From NCBI GenBank assembly GCA_949358305.1, contig OX442324.1, forward strand, positions 1,973,501 through 2,037,500: 64,000 nt of DNA, written 5' to 3'. This document shows positions 1 to 12,642 of the stretch, one piece after another; position 1 is the stretch's first letter, and every line of letters begins with the position of its first letter. The notes below the pieces were generated by a model that worked only from the letters and a program-made list of their open reading frames with translations, was not told the DNA's origin and did no database searches. Source of the stretch: Strigamia acuminata. Taxonomy: Eukaryota > Arthropoda > Chilopoda > Geophilomorpha > Linotaeniidae. The position numbers and the translations under genes are program-made.

Positions 1-216
1 CAAGTGGGACTGCGCTACCACACCAGTCTTTAACGCTTGAGCAGATTAAGCACTAATAAGCTACTGATCAGATGGGATTTTAGTGCTACATGAGAAGTAG
101 TATTTTTTGTGCTACTGATGCTGGCAATGATTTGTTTACATTTCAATTTTCTACTTTTTATAACACAAAAAATTGTTTGATTGATTGATTGATTGATTTG
201 ATTTGACTATTTTCAG

Positions 217-3200
217 TTGGGTATTCGACGTGCCATTGGTGTCACGTAATGGAAAAGGAGTCATTTGAGGATAATGAAGTTGCAAAAATTATGAATAAAT
301 GTTTTGTTAATATTAAAGTTGATCGAGAGGAAAGACCGGACATCGACAAAGTTTACATGACTTACGTCCAAGTAAATATACATGGTTTAAAATTTTCTTT
401 CGATCTGTCCTTTAATAGCAGACAAATAAAATCGTAGCAAGATTTTCCGAAACAGTGGCGTAGCAATCGGGTTGCGGCGCGAGGTCAGGATGGTGGATAA
501 ATATTGAATAGCCACTATACATCTAACCAAATACCGAAAATAAAATCGTAGCTACGGATCTGCTAAAGGGTCCATCATCCCAACTTGCACACTTGTTGCT
601 ATGCCACTGTTCAGAAATGTCAGATATTGCCACTGAGTGAAATATTTACTTTGCATTGATACAAACTATGGTAACTAATAGTTAGGGATTGTTTTTGTAT
701 TTTTGTTTGTAGGCAACTACTGGAAGTGGAGGTTGGCCCATGAGTGTATGGTTAACGCCAGATTTAAAACCAATTTATGGAGGAACATACTTTCCACCAT
801 CTGATAACTACCTAAACCAGCCTAGTTTTACAACTGTATTAATAGGAATAGCTAAGCAGGTAACTCCAAATTAGCTTCACCTGTCATATTGAGACGTTAT
901 AAAAAGCATTTTACATAAAAACATACAACTTCGATTCAGTGATGAAACGTTTTTTCTTTATTCTTCCAATATTAATTAATATTGATAGTGGGATGAAGAT
1001 AAAACGAGAATCGAGAGGTCGGGAAACATCATAGTAGATGCCATTATGAGAGAGAATTCACATTTGGTTAAGAGCGAGGCTATTCCAAGCTCGTCCTACG
1101 TCCACAAAGCCTATCAACAGTTATCCAATTCGTTTGACACCAAGTTTGGTGGTTTCAACAATGCACCAAAGTTTCCTCAACCAGGTGCATTGTGGAATAG
1201 GATGAATTAAATTATTTGATTGATCTCCTTCAATGTGTTTCAGTGAATATGAAGTTTCTACTGAGTTTCTACAGCTCCAAGCCAAATTCTGTTGAGGGGA
1301 AAAGAAGTTTGGAAATGTGTTGTCATACGTTACAAATGATTTCTAAAGGAGGCATTCACGACCACATTTGCCAGGTATTTTTTGAACAGTAATTAAGATT
1401 GAACAATATTTTACAAATGTATTTTTTAAGTAGGGTTTTCATAGATATTCAACTGATAATGAATGGCACGTACCGCATTTTGAGAAAATGCTCTACGATC
1501 AAGCGCAATTAGCCGAAGTGTACACCGATGCTTACCAAATAACCAAAGACGCGTTGTTTAAGGAAATGGTTTATGATATTTTGGCTTATGTCACTAGAGA
1601 TCTTAGTGATAAGGTAAAATCACTTTCGTTCGATAATTCTAGTAGGTGCAATTAATTACCATGGATAAGTGAAAATGCGAATTTTACTTTTCTGAAAAAA
1701 TGTAAATGAAAGACAGACTTATTTGGAAAACTAAATTCCAGGTGTACGGGGTAGATTTTGGGCGTTTTGCGCATTGAAAACTGCATGTAAACTGCCATGC
1801 ATGCGAAAATTAAAAACTTAGATTGGAATTTTGTCGAATCGTCGTAGTAACGATACGTTAGGCCGACAACACTTTGTACAGAAAACGATGTGAAATGAGC
1901 TAAAAATACGATTTCTGGCGTCAGAATTTGATTTGTTTAAGGGCTGAAATAAGCGAACTAATGCCATGTAAGTGCACATAGTTATCCGGATAAATAAAGT
2001 CCGAATTTTAACTTTTCTGGAAAACTGAGTGCACGTAAACATGGTAACAGTTGAAGATTTTCTAGTTTTGGCTCATGAGGCCTAAATTTAATCCCAGTTT
2101 AGTTTATTTAGTATTTTAGTCAGATTTGGGAGGCTTTAATAAACTGCGGAAAGCAAAATTTTCGCTGCACCCGATGAGATTGACACAAATTCGTATTGTA
2201 GTCAGGTGGATTTTACAGTGCTGAAGATGCCGACTCGTTACCAACGCACGACGCCACGGAGAAAAAGGAAGGTGCCTTTTGCGTTTGGACAAAAGACGAA
2301 TTACGGAAATTCTTAAACAGTCCAGTTGATGGTAAAGCCGATGTCACGCTGCTTGATGTTTTTTCCGAATACTATAATGTCAAAGAAAACGGGAATGTCG
2401 ATCCACGCAAGGTAATTTCTCATTATTTCTGATTAATTATTATTCTACATGATATAAAATTTGAAAAATTGATTCTCTTTAGGATCCACACAACGAACTG
2501 AAAAATCAGAATGTGCTGTGCACGCCAAAGTCGTTAGAAGAAGTTGCTAAAAAGCTGAATATGGATGCTGACACTGTGACGGGATTACTTGAAAATGCAC
2601 GAGGCGTGTTGCGTAAAAAAAGAAGTGAACGCCCCACTCCTCATTTGGACAATAAAACGATAGCAGCTTGGAATGGTAAAATGATATTAATGACGTTGGC
2701 AGTTGAATAATTCGTTTGAATACTTTAGGCCTTATGCTAACAGCTTTTGCAAAGGCTGGACAAGTGTTCGGAGATGAGACTTTAGTATCGAGGGCTGTAA
2801 GCGCGGCAAACTTCATTGAGACTAAACTGTATGACGAGACAAAGAAAATACTGAGGCGCAGCTGCTACATAGATTCAAATGGGGAAGTTGTCCACCAGTA
2901 AGCTATAAAAATCGGTCTACATGTTTAAAATGTACTAAATAACTTTTCAACTTTTCATTACATTTAAACTACCGGTAGTTGAAATAAATGTTTTAGACAG
3001 CAGGCGTATTCGAAACACTTGTTTAACTGCCGCAAATGATACGATTGCTACGTTGTCGTTATCATTATGTGAAATTAATGTCGGAAACATAAAAACCATA
3101 CTCTGGTTAAACCGGAAAATTGAAATGAAATGTTGAAATATATATATAGTATGTTGTTTTCATTTGTTTGGTCGGCGCAATTTGCATTGCAAACTTGAAA

Positions 3201-4666
3201 CCAGCGCCACTGGTTCAGGAATGGCGTTCCTACTAACTTATATTGCAATGCACTACAGTAAGTCCTCAACTAACGAGCGAGTACGGTTCCAACAGCTTGT
3301 TGTTAAGTTCAGCAGAGGTGTACAATGTGGAAAAATTGTTCATTTTAATTAAAGAAAACATTTCTCGTCTTTTTTAATAAAGGTTTATATTAAAGAACAT
3401 TCAACAGCGGTTTGTAACTCGGATGTTTGTAAGTTGAGGACTTACTGTATCTTTCTTTGGATATTTCGATCGTATCTACGTTTAATTTAGAGCTATTTGC
3501 AATATCTAAGATGAATTAAGATGTGCATTATCTGCCTGCAGCCCTGCACATTAGCTTTACAGACAACTCCCTCATGACTAGGGATTTGAGAGCCAAACTA
3601 CTTGTACTTGGTCAAGGTCCCAGACTCCCTAGCGTCAGTTTCTAGCATTTGATGCGTTCAGCTACGTAGTAACAAGGCCTTAGAATCCAATCTGGATGTA
3701 ACAAAATGATTCCACAAATGACAAGTTGTGCTTTAATTTTCTTGCGTTCAATCCTTGTTGCTGCTCATTGATTGCTCAGCTTTGTTGACTTGAGGGATTT
3801 TAGCACAATTAAGAAATGGCTGTTTTATCAGATACATAAAGTCATTTCTTTTGTTTTTGCTTAGAGCATCACATTTGAATGGCTATTCTGAAGATTATGT
3901 TTTTACTATAGAAGGATTAATTAACTTGTTTGAAGCTAATGGTGATGTGAGGTGGTTGAGTCTGGCTTTAAAGCTGCAAGAACATCTCGATCAATTTTTC
4001 TGGGATCAAGCTCAAGGTGGATATTTTCAAACTGATGGGAAAGATTCATCAGTAATACTTCGCTTGAAAGATGGTAAAGATTCGACTTGTTTTATGATTG
4101 AGAAAAGAAGGAAAACTAAATGTCGAATTTGTTGTTGTGTAGATCAAGATGGTGCTCAGCCCAGTTCGAATTCCGTTGCTGCTTTGAATTTGTTGAGATT
4201 GTCCGAGTTACTGGTCAACAGTGAAATGAGGAACAGAGCTGAGAATATTTTCAAGATATTTAACGTGCAATTAAAAGCAATACCACTCTCCTTACCACTG
4301 TTGCTAAGTGGATTAATATTGTTTCAGAGTAAATGGAAAAGGGTACGATGCATTGATTCAATCAGACTGCAAATCTCAATAAAAGGATTCATTTTCTTTT
4401 CGATTTGCTAGATTATCATTGTTGGCGATGGGACTGCGAGTACTACCTCGTCTTTGATCAGAACCAGTAATTCGCTTTTTATGCCCAATAAGGTGGTTTG
4501 CTTAGTCGATGGCTCAAAAGATCATCCACTGTATGAAAAGATTGGTGGTGTCAAAGATCTGCTTAAAGCTGCTGCTAATACACCAACTGCGTTTGTATGC
4601 GTAGGTAAGACTTGTTCATTACCAGTTACGACTCCGGAGAAACTCGAGCACTTATTAAAAGAGTAA
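217..4666 (+). CDS. SPATA20: SPATA20-like protein, 3' eleven exons (5' end outside window)
   Basis: Exons read as 217-371, 713-859, 989-1184, 1244-1374, 1434-1613, 2202-2411, 2483-2675, 2729-2897, 3865-4073, 4143-4342 and 4412-4666. All junctions are GT-AG and the joined exons give 680 codons in one frame before the stop. The first exon carries [16 protein letters not shown] and the DREERPDID stretch, hallmarks of the DUF255/thioredoxin-like domain of SPATA20 (bacterial YyaL family). Later come [45 protein letters not shown] and [13 protein letters not shown], from the (alpha/alpha)6 glycosidase-like half. Human SPATA20 is about 790 aa, so roughly 100 N-terminal residues lie left of the window. 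Family members are thought to act in redox or sugar-related roles, but the biochemical function is poorly known. An AATAAA at 4858-4863 is a plausible poly(A) signal. No frame breaks were seen. Confidence 0.93.
3254..3449. mobile_element. Tc1/mariner-type MITE in SPATA20 intron
   Basis: A 196-bp element starts TACAGTAAGTCCTCAAC and ends with its reverse complement GTTGAGGACTTACTGTA. The terminal inverted repeat is about 17 bp perfect, then imperfect. Both ends begin at TA, the expected target dinucleotide of mariner elements. It sits in the 967-bp intron between the exons ending at 2897 and starting at 3865 and has no coding capacity. Confidence 0.75.
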
Positions 4667-5574
4667 TTTCTCGTTTGTAATTATTGAAATGTACATTTAA
4701 AGAGAATTAAAATCTAGTTTTATCTTGAAATTGTTTGTTCACATTTTCATAAATTGGAGTTGTAGGCATTTATGATGTACGGAGTAATTAGATGAGCTTG
4801 TTGAGCAAATTTATTTCTATCAAATTGTGTAAAGTTGCGATTCGTTAAAATGTTTGAAATAAAGAGATTTGCGAAAAGTACGGTTGATGTTAAAACTAAA
4901 ATTCTTTAATAATTTATCAGCATAAAAATTTACAGAATGAAATAAACTTCTTAACCCAACAAATGTAGGATTTGTGAATTAAACTGCTCAGCAGATTTCT
5001 AGGCACAATTTGCGATATTTTTTTGGAGAAAACATTGTCAGAAAAATATACGCTGAAAAAGGAAGACATTTGGTGAGAATTTCTCTTTTTTAAAAAGGTA
5101 TTACCATCATGTATTTTATTTTAATTACACTGAATTCAGAATTCATTGAAACACAAATAAAATTAGATTTAAAAAAATAGTATTATTATTATTATTATTA
5201 TTTTATTTTTTTTATATTTATCTATTTTTTCATATAAGCTTATTTGGACGGTTATAAGTAAAAGAAAATTATTTTTCAGAATAAAATTGACCTGATCTAC
5301 AGATTACATTGAATAAGTAACCAGCCTTTTTTTTTTCTTTAACTCTTTAAACTAATTTGTAACATTTTGTAATACTGTACAATACATGCCCCTAAACCAG
5401 CAGGGACAGTTGTTAGGTTAATAATAAACCATTAAAAGGAAAAGAAAAATAAAACTCTTCTGAGATCAGTTATAAGTTCATATAAAATATAACTCAAATC
5501 ACTGAAAATATAGTTGTATTTTTTTTTTGTAAAATTTTTTTGTAAAATTTTAGTATATTTTTTCATAGTGTCAA
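4667..5574. other. Convergent intergenic region SPATA20 / PRDM1
   Basis: This AT-rich stretch lies between the stop codons of two convergent genes and should hold both 3' UTRs. The SPATA20 side has AATAAA at 4858. An (ATT)n run lies at about 5181-5204. No coding signal is visible. Confidence 0.7.
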
Positions 5575-8332
5575 TCATTTCTCGTCGTCATTGGACATTT
5601 CATTCATTGTCTCACAATTCATATCATCATCGTCGTCGTTCTCGTGCTCGTGCTCGTTCTCGTTGTCATTGTCATCGTCATCGTCGTCGGGCAAAGACGG
5701 CTCGCTTCCAGATTTGCCTTCCAAACTGGGCGATTCGTAAGATCTCGGAGAGTCGTCCACACTAAGATGATCGGAGTTTGAGAGACAATCGACATTGAGT
5801 GAAGGACTGCATTTGCCATGATCCGAATACATGGCATCGTAGGTGTGTGGTGATGATTTGGAGGCCAGCTCCTCTGCTTCTACCTGATTGGGTTTGCAAC
5901 TAGTCGTCTTCCAATGTGTTCGCAGACCGCTGGCACTGATGTACTTCTTGTTGCAGGACTGGCAAGTGTAGGGCCGTTCATTCGTGTGAAGACGTTTGTG
6001 CAATTTGAGATGGACAAACTGGGTGAACTTAGCCTGGCACAAGTCGCAGGCGTATGGCTTTTGGCCGCTGTGCAGTCTCAAGTGCGTCTTGAGGTTGCTC
6101 GTGCTGCTGAATCGCTTCTTGCAGATGTCGCACTGGTGCGGCTTTTCTCCCGTGTGCACCAAGTGATGTTTCTGCAGGTGGGCCAACTGCGTGAAGCTTT
6201 TGGCGCACACGTTGCATTTGAAGGGCCTTTCTCCGGAGTGCGTGCGCAAATGCACCTTCAAGTTGGACAACTGGCCGAACGTCTTGTAGCACACATTGCA
6301 TTCGTAGTGCATTTTGCCATCCTTCTTCTTGAGTGGGTAGGGTAAGGAACGGTAACCTCTGGACGCGTTGTGTTCGCCCAGTGGTGAGAGCGGACCATTG
6401 CTCATGTGCAGCATGTGATGGTCGGGAATGCAGCTGTTCAACGGTCTGTGGTACGGGTGGTGATAGTCTGTCATTTTGGCGTAGCTGCTGTCCACGGGGT
6501 GACAATTGGCGCTTCCATTCTGCATGGCGTACGTGTACATGCTGAAATGTGCTGGCGAAAACATGGGCGTCATTCCGTTCACGTACAGCAGATTGTTGTT
6601 GACGGGAGGCATCGCATAGTTTGTACCTTTGGCCGTCGAGTCCGGGCTGAGTTGAGTCACTTCAGCATTAGCGTATCGGAAGCTCTTCTTGTACGGATAA
6701 ATAACGCGCGAGTCGGACGGACTGGGAGTATTCGAATCGGGCTTCGGCATCGTCGATTCCGGCAAACTGTCCGATTCTCGATGCATTTCCTTGTAGCATT
6801 CGTCTTTGTCCGCGGCAGATTGTTCTTTTCGCAGGAGGAGATTTTCCAAAATTCCAGTCGACGATTTCGGACTCGAGATGACAGAAATTCGCTGCCCGAT
6901 TCCTTCTCCGTACGCCACGAATGCCGACGTGCCTTCTTTCGCTGCTTCGCCAGCGCTTTCAACTTCTTTTTCGGCCTCCTTTTCCTTTTCTTTCTCCTTT
7001 TCTTTCTCCTTCTCCTTCTCTTTTTCCTTCTCTTGCTTCTTTTCAGTAGTGCCAACAGCTTTTGGACTCGTGCTCTTTTCTTTGCGTTCTGCATCTTCCC
7101 ATTCTTCCTTCTCTTTGCGCATCTTTTTGTTTCGGTAGTTGTACGCCTTGCACATCTTGATTTTCACTTTGCGGTATTCGTTTCGCAGGTCAGGATACTC
7201 CTCGACCTCTTCTTCCTCGTCCTTCTTCTTGACGCTGAAATCGAGTACGTAGTTGTTATCGCTATCGCTGTCGCTGCTGTCTTCTGGCGGAGTGAACCCG
7301 TCGTCGTGGTAGCCGTTACTGTGATAGCCCTCGTCGGATCGTACGCTGCATTCGGTCGGTGTCAACTGGTTCGTTCGTGTCTCGCAGTACGGATCTTTAT
7401 CGGCTATCTGCTGGCTCAAGGGAACGCAAGGAGCTTCCAATTCGGCGTGCGATTGCGTGTTCGTCTTCTGTCTCATCAAGTCTCCGGTGAAGGGATAGTG
7501 CAGTCTGGCTGCAAACTCCTTGCAGTACCAAACGAGCAGTTCGGTGTTGGGTAGAACGGGCTTGATGGTGTAAAAGTAGATATTCATCTTGTATTGGCAA
7601 GCAATCAAATTCTGTGATTCAGCCGAATAAGCCGGGTTCACGTAACGCATCCAGTTGCTCTTGTTGACATCAAATCCATCCAAGTAACAGTAGAGTTCTT
7701 CATTTTTGTAGAGCTGTAAAGGTTGACAAACAAACGATTAAATATACCGGCACATGATTTATTTACATCGCAAATGCTGTACAATGCGGTACATGGGGGC
7801 TTCCCTGCCCTGATTCTTGAGAAATGTTTCTCAAAACGTCAAAGCAGAGAAGCCCATACAGAATGTATACACAATGTTGTTATACACACTGTGCCATGAT
7901 CAAAGTTAGTAGTTAAACAAAAAATCGTGCTTACTCTCCAAAAGTATTTCCTGTTTGTGCTTTTTGGCACATTATCTTTGGTGTATGTTTCACCCACCAG
8001 AGGACCAAAGCGAGTGCCACGAGGAATGTAATCTGAACTCCATACTCCGAGCACCTAGAAAATAATTCAGAATAATTCAATCAATCAATCAATAAATTAA
8101 CAAACATTTTAAAAAATGTTGAAAACTATTTTTTTCTCATTTTAAAATAAAAATTACTTACATCATTTAATGTTTGCGACGGTTTTAGAAATAAGTTGCG
8201 TGGAAGTGATGCTTCTGCACGATTTCCTTGACTGTTGGTCGAATCAACTGGTTGATCAGGAACGAAATAAACTGCCAACCGGTCGAATTCATCCTCTGCG
8301 ATGCTATGCAAATCCCACACTCCATCATCCAT
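5575..8332 (-). CDS. PRDM1: PRDM1/Blimp-1 PR-domain zinc-finger transcription factor
   Basis: Coding exons on the minus strand are 8332-8162 (exon begins at 8355), 8054-7935 and 7713-5575, giving 809 aa (human PRDM1 about 825). The start at 8332 gives [16 protein letters not shown], aligning with the family N-terminus. [37 protein letters not shown] and [18 protein letters not shown] form the PR (SET-like) domain, residues about 40-165. Five C2H2 fingers lie at about 565-700, including [32 protein letters not shown] and [15 protein letters not shown]. As in PRDM1, the fifth finger ends in Cys instead of the second His. Family members bind DNA in the nucleus and repress transcription in terminal differentiation; fly Blimp-1 is ecdysone-inducible. 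Low-complexity parts are a Lys/Glu repeat encoded near 6960-7040 and an acidic Asp/Asn/Glu/His tail near 5620-5690. Confidence 0.95.
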
Positions 8333-8355
8333 TCTCCGGCCCTGTCGGGCGGGAT

Positions 8356-11300
8356 CTTTATTTAAAAGAAAAAAAAGGGAATAAATTAATATTGTTATTC
8401 CAACTAAAAAAAAATAAAATCTGCCACAAGAATGTGTAAACTGTAAACATCTTTTTTTTCAATATTGCAATTCACATAAATGAAGTCATTTCACAGTGAA
8501 AAAAATTAGGCTTATCCCATAAAAACCATTGAACTACATTTAAGCGTTTTAATTATTTTTTTTAAATGTATCTCTTTCAAATAAAAACGGCAGTTTGGAG
8601 AAAATATGACCCTAGAATTAAATTTTGAATTAAGATTATTATTTTTATTTTAACAAATTAGGTCTTAACTGCCAAAAAAAGAAGCATTGACCTTCATTTA
8701 GGTCCTCAAAAAAAAAGAAAAAACGCGCGTGCGATACATTTGTATAATATGCAATGACTTAAATAAACATTTTCACACAAAAAAAAAGTAAAATTACTTG
8801 CTGCAAACTGAGAAAACGCTAAGAAAATATACACATATAAATAAATAAAAGCAATTACGGTAATAAAAATTTAAGAAAAAAAAATTGTTTACTTAAAAGA
8901 AAAGAAATTTGATTTGAACACCTCTAGCTGTTCAATGACGAAAAAATCCATAAGAATTTGTCTTAAAACTTGAATTCGAAAAGCGCGTGAATATAAAGTG
9001 AAGTGAACGAGCGATTCAATCCAAACAAGCAAACCCTCGCTCGCTTCCACTACTCAGGGCAAAGTATCATTTTCGGAATTTTGCACCGATATAGTTGAGA
9101 AAAAGAAGAAATGACTAAACACCCAGCAAGCAAGCAAGCAAGCGAGCAAGGAAGCAATCTGTCACCTTTTATCAATTTCACTTTCCAATTGCTTGCAGAA
9201 ACTCTGTCCTCTTCGGCGGTCAACTTACAATCAAATCTAGTGTGTGAAATCATGTGTCCGTGGGCAGGTGATCTTCGTCGTTCGGGGACACCCATAGTCT
9301 AAACCTCTAGCGACCCGTCTGTTGGTTGGAGACGCTTACGCTCGAGTTATTATTACGAGCTTATCACGGGTAAAAGCGGCCGATTTCAAGGACAGAAACC
9401 CAACTGATATCTTATCTGACGGGGAGAAAGTCTGAGAAGCGAGAAAGTGCACTGACCGCGTTGATGGTCATCGTTTGTTTACCCCCTCCATCCAATCCAC
9501 CATCCCTTTTACAGCCCCCTTTTTTCACAACCCCCTCTCTTCCTTAATTTTACCTGTTTGTCTAATGTCTTCTACTTCCCCTCTCACTTTGAAAAGGTAA
9601 ATGCACCTTGCACCTTGCAGTTGGAAAGAGTCAAACAGGAAATTAACAAAAATAAATTCGATTCGATTCAATTCAAACTAAAACTGAAACTAAAACTAAA
9701 AAACTAAAACTAAATGTCAATTAAAATTAATGTTGGGGAGAAAAAAATGTTTTGAGATTTTTTTGTGAGAATAAATAAATAAATGCATAAATAAATGAAA
9801 CAAATGTGTGAAATGTGTGAAATTTGTGAAATTTGTCAAGTGAACTTGTTCCTCGTGCCCTAAATTTGACGCACATGCGCAAATATTGTTTTTTTAAGAT
9901 TTCATATCGTTCCTTGGCTTCACTTATCGGACGACGCCCGAACGAACTTTGTCGCCCCATCTGTCGTTCTATTAACCTGATGACACTGAACTTGAAACGA
10001 TAAATGAATTTAGAAAAAGAGTGATATAAAAGGGGCGACAACCAAATCCAAGGGCAAATTGTCAATGCGAAATGTTTTCATTTTGATTTCCAATGTCGCC
10101 TCGCTTTCTTTCTTTCAATGGGTTTCCATCCCCATAGGGATAATGGCAAGAATAATACTTCCCATTGCCAAGGTCCCAAGGACAAGACTTCCCGTTACAT
10201 TTGCCTTGAGGCTATTTGCAAAGGTCGACGACCGAATGGACTCGATGCCCTACTTGCCGCGCGGCCTAAACCTTCAAGTTTCAGAGACAAAGAACAAGGC
10301 GGAAAATGAAAGAAAAATTCAAAGCCATTGCTGATTACAACAAGAAAAAAGATATCAAAAAAAAAATAAAAATAATTAAAAAAAGAAAAAACACTTGGAA
10401 ACAAGTTCAGCTGCTATTTATAGATAACTTTTGCACTTTTCGATTTGTTCAGCGCGATTTCTTTTATTACCAAACGGATATTTAATATCAATTGAGTAAC
10501 TTCTTCGAGTAAACAGTTTGTTTGAAAAATTATGAATTTTGATTGATTTAGTCAATGAATTGAAAAATGGAAGTTTCTATTGAAATTTCCACAGATCAGT
10601 CGTTACGAATAACTAAACCAATCAAGCAAGACACAATTATTGGTTTGCTAATTAAATTGGTCAATGGAAGTTTGAACTCTTTCCCAACTTCCATTGGGCA
10701 ATTTCTAAACTAGCCCAATAAACGTGATTGAGTTTGAAACCTACTCGTACTGCCTAAAAGTGAAGTTGTCTTTAAATCAACTCGAGAGTTCACGCTCACA
10801 CAATTGTCAATAATAAATAGTTAAAAGTATAAATAAAAGGGGAAAAAGGGGAAAGAAGGGTTGAAGATTGTTGTCCCCTTCTCTTGTTTGGTGCCCTTGT
10901 GTTGTTGCCACTTCCGCATTTCTCCTTGAGACCCCCGTTGACCTCAAGGGGGAGTGTAAGAAACAGGACCCCTCCAGGCAACAGTGAAACCTCGACCCGA
11001 ACCCCTCGCTAGCTCCCCCACCCCCACCCCTCCACACCATTATTGATCTTGCATGAAAATTTAATGAAAAATGAATTGTGGGTAAGAAAAAAAAATCGGC
11101 CATCTTCACCTGGACCGTGACCTGAACTTGGTGGCCTCAAGTGCAGGAACAAAACACGGCTCAAACGATACGAAATGCATCCCACTTGCAACAAGTGTGA
11201 ACACTCAACAGTTTCAAATTGGAAAACACTAAACTCTTTCAGAAAGAAAATCGAAACTCGAAATTGAAAAAATTTAAATTGAAAAATTGAAAAATTAAAA

Positions 11301-11425
11301 AATTAAAAAAATCGAAAAATTGAAAAATTGAAATGAAAGCACATGTTTACAGTTATTTACACGAAATAATATCTTGTTGTGACTTGTTTTCAAGTGCACA
11401 GTGAGTAGGAAATTGAAAATCTTAC
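8356..11425 (-). other. Probable PRDM1 intron 1 (noncoding)
   Basis: The acceptor TTTAAATAAAG precedes base 8355, so the first coding exon is spliced from something upstream. The 3 kb here is AT-rich with poly-A runs and has no convincing exon. A TATAAAAG on the plus strand at 10025-10032 could mark an alternative promoter but nothing supports a transcript. Confidence 0.5.
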
Positions 11426-11497
11426 CTGCAATATCGGTATATAATCCAAGACGTTGAAGACGTGAGTAATCCGCGTTGAGTGAGACGCGTTCTCCAT
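11426..11497 (-). other. PRDM1: Candidate 5' UTR exon of PRDM1
   Basis: On the minus strand a stretch ends GATATTGCAG followed by gtaag (donor at 11425-11421). An ATG at 11497-11495 opens 24 codons (MENASHSTRITHV...) but joins the next exon out of the PRDM1 frame. It is therefore either upstream of the true cap site or a short upstream ORF. I infer a noncoding first exon spliced to 8355. Confidence 0.4.
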
Positions 11498-11500
11498 GCA

Positions 11501-11527
11501 GACCTAGGTCACACTTCCGCTTATATA
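11501..11527 (-). promoter_or_regulatory. PRDM1 core promoter: TATA box plus palindromic AGGTCA half-sites
   Basis: The minus strand reads TATATAAG from 11527, and about 15 bp further the palindrome TGACCTAGGTC. The TATA box is about 30 bp upstream of 11497, as expected for a start site at the head of the candidate first exon. TGACCT/AGGTCA are the half-sites used by nuclear receptors. The TATA assignment is by sequence and spacing only. Confidence 0.45.
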
Positions 11528-11908
11528 CCAGGAGCCCGTGGGCAAACCTCCTCGACCCGATCCCACACCGGGGATGTGTTCAGCCAATCAGGATGGAGAA
11601 GGAGCTTTGCGACACACCAATGAAGATGGTCAACATTTACGCATCTAAAGTTGGTCATATGGGGTAATTGTATTTCTACCGGGGTACCCACAATTTCTGG
11701 TTTCGTTATGAGATTCTTTTTTTCATAAATGCTTTTTTTTCTTTGTTAGTGTAGTGTGTGTGTGTGTGTATAAGCTCAAGTTTCCCCTTCTTGCGTTGTA
11801 TGTGGGCCAGGATTTATAAACACAAGGAAGAGTTGAGGTTTTTGTTTCTTTGCCCCTTTGGAATTGCAATTGGAGTTGAAAGTTGTAGCTTGCATGTTTG
11901 GAGAAGGA

Positions 11909-11946
11909 GGAGATAGATGGATGGATGGATGGATGGATGGATGGAT
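11909..11946. repeat. (GATG)n microsatellite
   Basis: About nine GATG/GGAT tetranucleotides in tandem. The opposite strand reads as an artefactual His-Pro-Ser-Ile run. Confidence 0.9.
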
Positions 11947-12466
11947 GCAAAGGTTTAGGGGAAGTAAACTGAAATGAAAGAGGCTTTTTACTTTTATTGT
12001 TTGTGGTTTTGTTGTGTACATGTTTCAAATATTGTTTGGTTTTGTTTTGAGAATTATTATAGCTGTTGTAAGTGGTTTTGTAATTGTTTTTATAAGTTCT
12101 TTTTTTTTGCAAATTCTCCTAAGTTTTATGAATGTTTTTTTTCAGTAACATTTTTATTTGTTTTCTTTTGTCAATTATTCTCATTCATGGTAATAGTAAA
12201 TATCACTCATTTGAGATTGTAGATTCTCAATTTATAGTAATTGTTTCTATTTTGTGGCCTTATCTTTACTAATTTATTTTATAATCATGTATGGAAATTT
12301 CATTCTAATTTTCAGTGATTTTTTGTAAGTTTGCAAATAGTTACGTAATTTTAGTAGTACGTATATATTCCGTTACTTTTTTTTTATAATACCGTATATT
12401 ATGATTTTTCAAACTTTTTCTAATTTTTCAAATATTTCTTGCGATTCTTATATTTTTTTACTTTTT

Positions 12467-12642
12467 CGAACAGTTAAACAACTTTTCCGAACAGTTATAC
12501 AACTTTTTCGAACAGTTATACAACTTTGTCGAACAGTTATACAACTTTTTCGAACAGTTATACAACTTTGTCGAACAGTTATACAACTTTTTCGAACAGT
12601 TATACAACTTTTTCGAACAGTTATACAACTTTTTCGAACTTT
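12467..12642. repeat. 21-bp minisatellite, about 8 units
   Basis: The unit TTTTTCGAACAGTTATACAA(C) repeats head to tail with few substitutions (TTTTT versus TTTGT at the start). Because 21 is a multiple of three, both strands show open frames of repeated FRTVIQL and KKLYNCS, which I regard as by-products and not genes. Confidence 0.92.

Noticed and set aside
1818-2042. 74-codon minus-strand frame in a SPATA20 intron
   Set aside because: No domain, splice signal or composition supporting a gene.
5914-7554. Long plus-strand open frames (143 and 382 codons) opposite PRDM1
   Set aside because: They lie antisense to the zinc-finger and low-complexity coding sequence and show only its mirrored composition.
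11476-11667. 63-codon plus-strand frame over the PRDM1 promoter
   Set aside because: No similarity or splice support; it overlaps the TATA box and first exon on the other strand.
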